From positions 18,514,501 through 18,578,500 of the forward strand of contig NC_079886.1 of assembly GCF_029227915.1 (NCBI RefSeq): a stretch of 64,000 nt of DNA, in the 5' to 3' direction. Source of the DNA: Hydractinia symbiolongicarpus (taxonomy: Eukaryota > Cnidaria > Hydrozoa > Anthoathecata > Hydractiniidae). Under the pieces are notes generated by a model. It did no database searches. It saw only the letters and a program-made list of their open reading frames with translations, and was not told the DNA's origin. Of the stretch, positions 12,059 to 23,233 are shown piece by piece (within the stretch, counting starts at the first letter, position 1; each line of letters begins with the position of its first letter). The position numbers and the translations under genes are program-made.

Positions 12059-14640
12059 TCTTTTTTTACATGAAAGAATACACTATATTTCTTATCAAAT
12101 CCTTGTAAAAAAATTTATCAAATTATGCACCAAAAACAAACAGCATCAAAAATAGGAATTTTGCACGCTCACAATCTGTATTTTTACATATTTGCAACCT
12201 CTGAAACAAAAGGACTTAAGATTTAATTAGGTTTAGCTGTACCATTCCTATACTTCAGTAGATGGACACCTCGTTGTTTTTGCACTTTTGTGTGTTTATT
12301 TTTTCGATGCCTCTACTTATGAACTTATGTAACATGTAAAAACTAAATCTACTACCTTATCGTTAAAAAAAGTCGGCAAAAAAATTAGTCGGCAAAAACA
12401 AAAAGTCGCAAAAAATACTAGTCACTTGGACAAAATTTGGTCACTTTTTGCGGACTTAATTTTCACTTTAGCCACTTTTTGTTGACTAAAATTTTTGTAT
12501 CTATTCACTAAGAAAATAATTGCATAAAAACTGATAAAAAGGTCAAATACCTAAAAAAAAATAGTCACAAAATTTCAATAACCTACACTTTCCATCGCAT
12601 CAAGAATATACAACAGTTACAAAATAAGCTAAAATGCAAAAAAGAATTAAATCCTGATGTAATATATGTCTTCATATATCCATAAAACCATACACAAAAC
12701 TTCAAGTCACATTCAGTCGTCCCCTACAAAACTTTACACAAAATAATAATAAAAAAACTTGCGTAAAAATCTAATTTTAAAAATAATACCACCTAGCTGT
12801 TTCGTCATTGTCATTGTATAATATAGATATTATCATGTCATGATTGTAATGTAATTTTAGCTCTTTGTTAGTTGATGAAATAATTAGAGGATTGAAATCA
12901 ACCAATCAGTTCACAGCAATTACTCACAGTCAATTACTTTATTTTCATGTTAGAATTTTCGTTTGCATGCAATTAACTTTTCCATAGTTAACATGCAACA
13001 GGAATAATGCTTACAAGTTGTAAAATAGTAAAACTTCAAAAAGTAATTAAAAAATATACTTAAAAATAGACGAAATAGGTATAAAGCCAAGGGAATAGCG
13101 GTAACCATGAGAACAAAAGAAATGTAGGAAAGAGCATGTAAAAGAATCCTTTATTTTCGTTTTATGTACCTCACCGGCGCAAATAATCAAGAAAATGTTG
13201 GTGTGAAGAAGAACAGACGGACATCGACAACTGTAAAGTGACCAGCTTCACGGTTTTCTTTCCTAACAAATTACTCCAATACTGTTGTTTTTCTGTTCTA
13301 ATTTATTGTTAGAAAGATGTGAAAAGAAATATAAATGCCGATTCAAAACAAATCTCTTTATATATATAGAGAGAAAAAACTTCATAGAAAACTACGAGGA
13401 TTTCTGTAGAGCAGATTTTTACGCCCTAGCGCCAAATGTGGCGGAGATCTCTGGACATCGATTTTATCGCTTGTGTCCTATGCCATTCTGTTTTTAAATG
13501 CCGCAAACAATGTAAAGGGTGTTACAACTATTTTACTTTCAAGTGATATGATTGGCTAACATATAAAAACTCTTCACAAAGTTAAATTCATTCAACCTTG
13601 CGAGGGAGCTTCATTTTATCGCTGGATCACACAAAAATCTCTGAACCAGCGGTGTTTTTTTTTATTGCGCATGCAAAAGCAAATCAACCATCCGATTTGA
13701 TCGCAGTGACGCAAAATTCATCTTTAGACAATAGTATCTTGGTGCGGACTATGTAATTATGCTGTTATTAAAGCCTCGCCCAGTCTTATTATTTATGACT
13801 AATTGCACGTTTAATATAACAATTGTGGCTTAGAAACGTAAAAGTAAATTCGCTCGTTCATGTAATGATAACTACTATATTTTATAAAGCCACACTTTGT
13901 ATCTGTAGCAACCACTTAGTTCTGGCAGATTAAACACGTTAAATTGGACGTATCCTCTGAGAGTTCGAAGTATTTACCTGCTAATGTTTAGTTGATGTTT
14001 TTAATAACGTTGCGAGAAGAGATTATGATGAGGAGAATGAAGACTCAACAATAAAAAACTATCTTTCATTTAAGAGGACATTTTATAACAATTTTAAGTC
14101 TTTTAAATGGTCTATAGAATAATTATGTAGAGTTTGTTTTTAACAGTTTATTTAAGTGTAATTTATGTATGTTATTAGGTTGACCTGATGATGATGTGAG
14201 ACAGTTCGCAAAGTTGTTATTGTTCTACGGCTTTGGCCGATAGAACTTTAAAATCGGCTCCTATTTTTGTCGCCTTTTTACTACTGAGACTAGTGAAGCA
14301 CGGCAAGATACAAGTCTAGTGTAGGTTATAGGTATATTTCGCCGTTATATAAATGTTACAGGTTAAAATATCTTGTAATATATACAAAAATGGCAGCAGC
14401 AAAAAGAAGGCACAAATTGCCTTATCACTAAGCCTCGTTGTTAAGCAAAAAGAAAGAGGGAGTTACAAATGTGTATAAGATCAGTCGTTAATAATTTTTA
14501 CATTTTTCTTGAAAATATTGAGAGTTGAGTTTGTTAATTGCTTTGGGTTCCAGAATAATAACACAAATTGATAGAAACAATGTATTTCTGTTGGAATGAG
14601 TAGATACAACACATTCAGTATGCGTAGACTATTTATGGAA
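12059..14640. other. Intergenic AT-rich DNA with a MITE-like palindrome
   Basis: This lies upstream of GATM exon 1 and presumably includes its promoter. At 12360-12500 is an imperfect palindrome of repeated AGTCGGCAAAAA and its complement (GACTTTTTG...), likely a short MITE. A Penelope fragment is listed separately. I see no gene; the frame at 13285-13497 has no recognisable content. Confidence 0.5.
12792..12955. mobile_element. Penelope-like element 3'-end fragment
   Basis: The stretch with ATTATCATGTCAT, AATTAGAGGATTGAAAT, AACCAATCAG and TCACAGCAATTA matches the outer end of the Penelope-like pair at 29570-31553, in the same orientation as its left end. Only about 160 bp remain and no coding part is visible. 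Confidence 0.6.
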
Positions 14641-15485
14641 TTTTTTGGGGAATGGGTAGGAATGAAGGTGCCTCCTTCGTGCTCCGTCATATGCACAAAT
14701 ATATAATGCATAACCTGAGCGTCAGGTTATGCGTTATAGGCGTTTTCATGCCCTGAGCGTCAGGTGCATGAGACGGATGAGATGCACTGAGCGTCAGATG
14801 CATCGACATGTCCTGAGCGTCAGGCACATGCTAATTATGGTGTTCTCTTCCATTCCCTGAGCGTCAGGTGTATGAGAGATGCCCTGAGCGTCAGGGGCTT
14901 CATCATGCCCTGAGCGTCAGGCACATGTTTCTTATTCACATGATGACTACACTAGAGATGCCCTGAGCGTCAGGCGCATCGACATGTCCTGAGCGTCAGG
15001 CACATGCTAATTACTGGTGTTTTTATTCATACCCTGAGCGTCAGGTGTATGAGAGATGCCCTGAGCGTCAGGGGCTTCATCATGCCCTGAGCGTCAGGCG
15101 CATGTTTCTTATTCACATGATGACTACACTAGAGATGCCCTGAGCGTCAGGCGCATCGACATGTCCTGAGCGTCAGGCACATGCTAATTACTGGTGTTTT
15201 TATTCATACCCTGAGCGTCAGGTGTATGAGAGATGCCCTGAGCGTCAGGGGCTTCATTATGCCCTGAGCGTCAGGCGCATGTTTCTTATTCACATGATGA
15301 CTACACTAGAGATGCCCTGAGCGTCAGGCGCATCTACATGTCCTGAGCGTCAGGCGCATCGACATGTCCTGAGCGTCAGGCACATGCTAATTACTTGTGT
15401 TCTTATTCTACAATGACTTTTATCAACACATTACTTGCCTAAACGGCTGACGAAGGAGGCCCAACACACCCAAATTCCCCCATAT
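14641..15485. repeat. Array of ~20 CCTGAGCGTCAGG hairpins in ~177-bp higher-order units
   Basis: From 14714 to 15380 the 13-base core CCTGAGCGTCAGG (CCTGA/TCAGG stem, GCG loop) occurs about 20 times, one copy with CTGAGCGTCAG only. Each core is flanked by arms that lengthen the stem, and arm sequence differs between copies but remains paired: ATAA/TTAT, CATAC/GTATG, GATGC/GCATC, CATGC/GCATG, CATGT/ACATG, GATGCA/TGCATC, usually with one bulged base. Hairpins recur in a fixed order with a period of 177 bp (the GGGGC-armed copy falls at 14881, 15058 and 15235). The array is bracketed by an imperfect inverted repeat (GGGGAAT..GGGT..CCTCCTTCG at 14646-14679; its complement at about 15439-15474). 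No coding frame fits. It is not a CRISPR array. Confidence 0.85.
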
Positions 15486-18400
15486 TGTAAAAGGAACAAT
15501 AAGAAGAAACACACTATTGCATAATTATCCAATATGACGTGATGCAATGTAATAACACAATAATAAATTCACATATGTAATTGACTGACACTGCCACACT
15601 TTATTGCACCAACACTCACAGCTGATATTACACAATGCAGTCATAAAAAAAATAATTTTGAATAAAGAAACTGTTAACGTTAAATAATATTAAGACAATT
15701 TAAATATGTCAACAAAATACACTGAACACACTAAAGAAGCCTCACATTCCATCTTAGTGATCTTATTAATCATTGGCAATATTATTACACCAGTTTTCTA
15801 AAACATTGTAATTAAGTGAATGTATCTGCGATAACAGTCACATCCTGGTTAACCAGATTTTACAGACTCCAAATGAAATTTTTTAACTTGATATGAATGT
15901 TAAGAATGTTATTGTCCTACGAACTAAAATCATGTGGTGATAAGTGTGTGAGAGGATTCCATTTGTGTTTGGGAGGAGAGATGTACTCTGATACTGAAAA
16001 TGGCTGAAAATGTCACTGATACTAAGTAATGCAACATAGTTTTATCGTAGTTAGGAAATTGGCTATCCCTCTAAAACAACAAAATCTCAGATAGATGAGC
16101 TGGAGTAATTGGTAGGCAAAGTACATGTATGTTACGCAAGCCTCCTGCTAAGCAGTCGGTTGAGCCTGGAGTTTAAAATTTCAATAACTAGTTGTGATAA
16201 ATAGATAACACAATAATAACTGGTTTCTCATTCATACCCTGAGCGTCAGGTGTATGAGAGATGCCCTGATCTTCAGATGCTTCATCGTGCTCTGAGCGTC
16301 AGGCACATGTTTCTTATTCACATGATAACTGCACTAGAGATGCCCTGAGCGTCAGGCATGTTCTGAGCGTCAGGTACATGCTAATTACTGGTGTTCTTAT
16401 TCTACTTTATGAGAAACTCTTTTTATTCTGTCCACCCTTTTGTCTGTTATATGAAAATAAGTTTCTTAATGTTGAAGATTATCTCATCCTGCTCAAATTT
16501 TTAAAAGTTTCTTGAAATTTTTGACTTTCCAAGCCTAAGGTTTCTTATAGACTGGTTTCTTATAAAAAAAACCGTGTAACATGCATAGTTTATGTTTGGC
16601 ATTGTGTTATAACCATAATAACGCTCTCATATTGGACTCTAGCAAGACAAACTCTCATGGTTTTTATTTGACCATTGACACAAGGGAGGTACTCAAAGAT
16701 TTTAAACCTAATTCCTGAAGTGGAAATAAAGGTGTTGACAATCGACAGCAGAACCCTTTGTATGCACAAAAACCAATACTTTCATAAAATTGTTTGTAAA
16801 TTTAGCTTCTGTTAATCCTTGTACTTATATACACTACAAGCTTTATGTAAATATTTAGACTGAAGATGACATAAGAGTAGCTCAAAACATGTATATGAAT
16901 TAAAAAAATGTGAGATTTTATTAAATTAGTAGTTATTATTTTTATAATGCAATAAACGTCACAGTCAAAGCACAAGAGTGACCTAATCTAACAATTTTTG
17001 TAACAGCAAAGGTGGAATGCCAACATGATAAAATGTTTAATATACATTTCCTTTTCTTTTAAAGAACCCTCTTGTCACTATGGGTGTTCCCAAAATAGAA
17101 TTCCTGTAAATGGAAAGCCTGACCATATTTATACCTTCACTTACTTTGCATCTAGAATCTTTTTTAACAATTTTATTTCCTGATTTCCAAACACTCAGTG
17201 ATCTAATTTATATGATTGTAACAAAATTGTGTAATGATTGCAAAACAGAATTTGTATTTATTATAAAGTCATAGCAAAAGCATGATAAAGTTAATATGCA
17301 TTTCCTTAATTTTGAAGAAAAATTACAAGGAAAGCCGGTCTAGTTTTATACCACCAATCGCTCAGCATCTAGGGATCAGCCAATAAGGTTATAAATTGTT
17401 CTAAATTGACAAAAAGTCATGTACCTAGGCACAAGAGTAGCCAATCCGACACAAAATTGCAATCAGCATCGATGTTTGTTAATGTTACCCTAATAAGTGT
17501 TTAGATGAAATCATCTTGGGAGCTAAACTCCTTTTTAAGAGGCTTTTCGACTTAAGAACCCATCATAATGGGAACATCTTTGATTTCTTTTTTTTTTTTT
17601 TTTTTTTTTTGCAGATACTCAGATTGATATTTAGTTAAAAGGATTGTTTGCTTGAAGTTTCATTTTTGTGAGAATTGTCTCTTTTGTGTTCCTTAACAGG
17701 CCCGGCTAAATTAAATTATTAAATTCTTCAGTGTTAAAGGAGGCCGACCATGGTTGAGGCCAACAGGCTAAGAAAAATTTTAAACTTTCGGCCCCCTAGA
17801 TTGGCTAAAACATAGTTCAAATTCTGAAATATTGCGCTTGAAAGCCTTCACCAATGCAGGATTATATATAGAAACGCCATATTGTATGTAAGATATATTT
17901 TCAAAATAAGCAATATTAACATGGAAGCAAAAAAAAAAAAAAGATAATGCCAGTCCTTTGTAAATTTTCCTAATACTCGCTTCCAGTTGTTGTGTGATTG
18001 AACAAATGAGTTGGCAATTTTGATCAGGTATAGTTTATCATTCCTATCTTTTTGGATACGGAGAATCGACCGCCTGGTAATGTTTCTTACATGTTTCCCA
18101 AGTATCTTTATAAATTTTTATATAAGCAATTGAAATGCTAAAATGGGGCTTACAGAGGCTTATGAAAAACATGATCAGGCCCAAATTAGTCTAATTGTGT
18201 TCAGCATCATTAATTACAATTTAAATCTTAAGACATACTGGTTAATGCAGATATAAAGAATAAAGAAAAAACTGCTAACGAAACAAAACATAAAAAGAAT
18301 GTTTTCTTCGCTTTGCATAACGCTTATATATGCTTAAAATGACTAAATTTAAGCCTAGGGATGCTTATAAATGTCATGCTCATAAAATAAACATGTATAA

Positions 18401-19316
18401 GATTTGGAGCTTCGCATATAGAAATTTTTTTATTTGCATTACCACCTGGTAAAGGAATTCATAATAAAACAGCTATGTGTAGTCGTTCTGATACTGTTGT
18501 TCTAGGAATTTCGAACAGGTTTTAGGATGTTAACAACGGTATGTAAACAGGGAAGCTAGGCAACTTAAAGGAGGGAATGTATATATATGTGTGTGAATCT
18601 AGAAATAAAGCAAAATGAGCCACAACAACAGATAGGTTTTCCTGTTAAGTAAGGATCTGTTACCTACCACGACTCACAATGTTGGCCTTTTTAGCCCCTA
18701 ACTACTATTACTTAGTATTAACAAATGTAAAAGGATGATGAATTAAAACCACTGGGTTCAAATTGAACTTGCATAAAATCCATAATGGCTACTAGAAGTG
18801 CATAACTAATTTGGATAACTAAGCTTTCTATTCCATAATACCTTCTCTGCTAACCAGATTTCTCAGAAAGAAGTGTGCTATTAACCCTATGCTGGGGCCC
18901 ACAGTTGCAAGAGACATGCCCTTTGCCTTCTATAGTTTAAAAGTGACATTGCCTTAACTCTCTTAACATTAATAGATAGTAAATAATATGAAAAGAACTG
19001 ACCTGGCTACATGCAATGTCTCTTCTGATGAAATATCCAAAGCTTTTTATCTAATGCCTCCTTGTGCAATATAATCCAGTATATACATAGAAGGATAATG
19101 TAACTGTAAGCTGTAAGGTACATCTGAAAAACTTGTGCAGTGTGGGATGTTGGGTTCTTATATGCAACCATTAATAATCAAGACCTGGGTAGTGTCCAGT
19201 TCCTTTACAGGCAAGTGAGACTAATAACCCTGGCAATCTTTAAGATTAAGTCTATAGGTAGAAACCACCCCCACTGTGTCAGGCTCTACATGACATGTTC
19301 AATGACTAAGGTAAAC
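15486..19316. other. AT-rich intergenic DNA, no gene seen
   Basis: Nearly 4 kb with no convincing coding frame. It contains the satellite hairpin cluster at 16230-16390 and a run of about 23 T at 17588-17610. The rest is unassigned AT-rich sequence. Confidence 0.5.
16230..16390. repeat. Second, smaller cluster of the CTGAGCGTCAGG hairpin
   Basis: Five copies in the same order and with the same linkers (TTCTTATTCACATGAT, ACTAGAGATGCCC, CATGCTAATTACTGG) as the main array 0.9 kb away, so this is a detached higher-order unit. One copy is degenerate (CCTGATCTTCAG), and the fourth has lost part of its 3' arm. Confidence 0.8.
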
Positions 19317-22300
19317 CTAATGTATATTAACCACGATACTGAAGAACTGTAATTCTGTCACCACAATTAACATGAGCAAAACTTGCAGTTTAGCTCCATT
19401 TTTAATATCATCAGATAAAAATTTATTCCATAGGTATGGTCCTCTATGTTTAATTGAAAACGTGCAAGATTTTAATAAAATCTTTGGCACTTGATAATTA
19501 TTTTTTGAAAATCTAGTATCATATTTATGTTGTATTAAACTAAATTGGTTAGTAAACAATTTTGGTGTTATGTTTTGCTTCATCTTGTACATGAAAAGTA
19601 AAACTTGATGCATATTTAATTGATAAATGTTCAAAGCCCCAATTTGAAGAAATAAGTGTTGTGTTGGTGCATATCTGTCTAAACCAAAAATTATGCGACA
19701 AGCATGTTTTTGTTTATTATACAACTTTTTAAATTTATTTACATTGTTACTTGCCCAGGATATATTACAATAATGTTAAGTAGCTGTGTATAAAAGAAAA
19801 ATATAGTTTCTTTAAGCAATGGAATTTTAAGTACCGCTTGCCTTATATAATATCCCTAAGTTTTTGGAGATTTTATTTTCAAGGGTTTGTATATGTTTAT
19901 TCCATGTTAAAAGTACGCCAAGAAATTTTATTGTTTCTTCTCTCTTTATGTTTACGTTATTAATTTTAAGAGATGGTAGTTTGAGTGGAATATTATCCGT
20001 TTTGTAGCGGTTATAGAATAACACATATTTAGTTTTACTTATATTAAGTGAGAGTTTATTTGCTTTAAACCATTTGTTTATGCGCAAGTTCTTGGTTAGC
20101 TGTTTTAAATAAATCGACAATGTTAGTATGGGAGTAAAAAAGATTAGTATCGTCAGCAAATAGAATAAATTTCAACATTTTAGAGGAATTGTGTAAGTCG
20201 TTTATGTAGATTAAAAACAGTAAGGGTCGAAGAATGGATCCTTGTGGAATACCACATTTTATTAGTTGTTGCTGCTGCTGAGGCACAGCAATGCCAGCGT
20301 CTAGGCATCCCTTAAGATCGTGTTTATATTGAAGTGTATGTATAGTTTTATTTTTTGTTGTGTGTTCATAGCCTTAAGTTTTATGTTAAATGTTTCACGT
20401 CATTAACTTTATGTTACATGTTAGTATTTAATGTACGTTATTGCTGTCTTGTTCCTCTGTTCTTATGTCTGTTAACGGCCCATTGTGTTACTCGTAAAGT
20501 TCTTTTGTTTTTTGTATTATTAGTTTGTCGCGTTTTACATTTTTAGCATGTAGTGGATTCATGTGTGTATTTTTACATAGTATGTGTGTATTGCTTGCGT
20601 GTGATGTTGTTTGGTGGTGGTTTAGTGAAAGTGGTTTAGTAAGATATTTTGTTTTGTTTTTATGTTTCTATATCTATTTTGTTCGTGCGTTCTTGTTTGC
20701 TTTCTTTTATTATTTGCTCTTTTTGTATTTTTTAAACTAAAGTTTAAATTCGTATCCGTTTGAACCCTAACAAATAGTGTCGACTTGTGTGTGTGCGACA
20801 CATTAGTTGAAAGAGCGTCAATTTATCGTCGTATGCTATGCATTGTTTTCGGTTAGTCAAGTAATTTGTAAACCATTTCAAATTGTTGTTTTGCACACCG
20901 TAAGATTTTAGTTTGGATAAAAGAATATTATGATTGACAGTATCAAAAGCCTTTGAGAGATCAATGAATATCCCTAGTGTAAACAACCTTTTATTAAAGG
21001 ATTCCGATAATTCACTTACCAATTCTATGACTGCATGGTCCGTCGAATGGTGCTTTTGGAAACCAACTTGTTTGTCATATAAAATATTATTTTGTACTAG
21101 ATGGTCGTAGAGACGGTTATACATTATTCTCTCAAAAACTTTCGAGAAACATGGCAATACGGAAATAGGTTTATAATTAGTAACATCGGAGTTTTCTCCT
21201 GATTTAAATATTGGTGTCACTCTAGCATTTTTTAATTGGTCTGGCAACTGTCCATACTTTAAGGAAATACTAAAGATATAGAATAGAGATGGTTTAATAA
21301 TATCATAACATCTTTTTGCAATATTTACACTAATATCTTCAAGCCCTGGAATTTTGTTTGGTTGTAATGATGAAAAAGCACTTCGCATTTCTTTTATGGT
21401 AAGTTCAGATTCACTCATTAGAGTATCGCAAGTATCTAAGTAAGAGATGTGTGTTTTTGTGGAAGATGGAATTTTAGCAGCTAGTTTTGGTCCAACATTG
21501 ATAAAAAAACTCGTTGAATTTGCTAGCAATTTTATATTTTTGGAATGTAAGTTCATTTTCAATTATAAATTGTTTTGGGAATTTCTCAATGTTGTCTTTG
21601 GTTTTGCCAATTATTTTTTTAATAACGCTCCAGATTTTCTTAGTATTCCCTATTGATTTCGCTATTTGATCTGCATAATAATTCTTTTTTGCTCGCTTTT
21701 TAAGTTTTTCAAAAATATTTTTATAGTTCTTGTATCTGTTTTCATTGTTGTAAGTTCTTTTTTTCAAAAACGCTTCATATAGTCGCTGCTTCTTTTTAGA
21801 TGATTTAATGAGACCTTTAGTAAACCATGGGTTTTCTAAAGTGCTTGTCTTTATACTTACTTTTTTTTTAGGAAATGATTTCTCATAAAGATTAATAAAC
21901 ATGCGCAAAAAAACATCGTACGCGCCATTTATATTTTCTAGTTTCATTTACCAGCTCCCAGTTTGCTTCTAAAAGAGATTGTCGAAACTTTTCTATGAGA
22001 CATTCATTGATCTCTCGTTTATAACAGATAACGTATCAGGGAGAGACTTATCAGATAGTAAGAAGGTCGGGAAATGATCAGATACATTAGTTTCAATCAC
22101 TCCAGTTTGATATTCGTTGTTATGAAAATTATTTGGTTTATGTTATCAATTATGGTAGCAGAAGTCAAAGTCACTCTCGTAGGTTTGGTTATTGTTGGAA
22201 TAAGATTATGTTGAAGGAGCGTATACAAAAAGGTTTTTACTTCATTATTTGATGTTATATTCAAGAATGTTTAAACTTAGATCTCCGGCAATGTAAATGT

Positions 22301-22866
22301 GCTTATTTAAGTGATCTAGTTTAGTGAGGTGTGATTTAAAGTGTCGTTTAAATTCTTTGAAGATTCCAGCAGGTTTTCTATACATAACAGTTACAATTAT
22401 ATTTCTAGTGTTTTGTTTATAAGTTCAACGGTTAATGATTCACAGTCGTCAGTATTTATACTCAAGTTACTTCTTAATTTATAATTTATAGAGTTGTGTA
22501 TAAAGAGACATGTACCACCACCAGTCATATTTCCTGAACGTGGTTGATGTATTGACTTATAACCCGGAATGTTAAAATTTGAATTCGTTACCATGTGTTC
22601 CTTGAGCCAGGTTTCTGTTACACAAACGATTTTGAAATTAAATGTAAGGTTGCATAACATTGTTTTCAGATTTTCGAAGTTTTTATACTTCTTGTGTTAA
22701 TGTTAAGCAATGAAAATTTGTTTTTACATTTTGCAAGATGAGTTTTTGCTTCAATCGGAGAAAAGTTAGTAGTTTCATTTTTTAGATTTTAATAATAATT
22801 CAAGTCTGGTTCAGTCATGTCATTCAATGTTAAGTTAGAGTTAAAAAAAGATGCGTTATCATCCAT
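19317..22866 (-). pseudogene. LINE ORF2: endonuclease and reverse transcriptase, frameshifted
   Basis: Starting at the ATG at 22866, the frames read LLNINTRSIK and VCVTETWL (endonuclease), then from 21947 a basic linker, then RT motifs at 21562-20744: LPCFSKVFERIMYNRLYDHL, GFQKHHSTDHA and IFIDLSKAFDTVNH. A further frame has GIPQGSILRPLLFLIYIND and FILFADDTNLF (20286-20065), then NKWFKANKLSLNISKTKYVL, and the C-terminal HKYDTRFSKNNY and RGPYLWNKF (19724-19317). The catalytic Asp residues of the RT (IDLSKAFD and FADD) are kept. At least five frame changes separate these blocks, so no full protein can be made. Confidence 0.85.
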
Positions 22867-23233
22867 TTTTATGTTAAGTTGTTATACTATGTTAAAATAA
22901 AAAATAAAAAAGTGAGTTAGTTTTCACCTGTATTTTTCTCTTTGAATTCTCTTGTGATCAGTTTATAATAAACAATTCGCGAGAATTTTCCGTTTTCCCT
23001 GTCTTTTTTCATTTGTACTCTCAATTCCTTTCTTATTTCGTTTGTTGCATCCGAAAAATCCTCATTAATGTAGATGTTCGTGTCCCTTAATCTGTTAGCA
23101 TTTTTTAATATTACGAGTTTGTCTTTGTAATTCAGTAATTTAAATATTATTGTCCGTGGTCTGGCGTTATCTTGTGCTGTATATGGTCCCATTTTATGGA
23201 TTCTTTCAATGTCTATGTCCTTTGTGATGATTA

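Noticed and set aside
14708-15386. CRISPR array
   Set aside because: The repeat core is only 13 bases and palindromic, the spacers are themselves repeated in 177-bp units, and the surrounding DNA is plainly eukaryotic with no cas genes.
20355-20740. Two plus-strand hydrophobic ORFs rich in Phe, Leu and Cys
   Set aside because: They lie antisense to the LINE ORF2 region in T-rich DNA; the hydrophobic character is a by-product of base composition.
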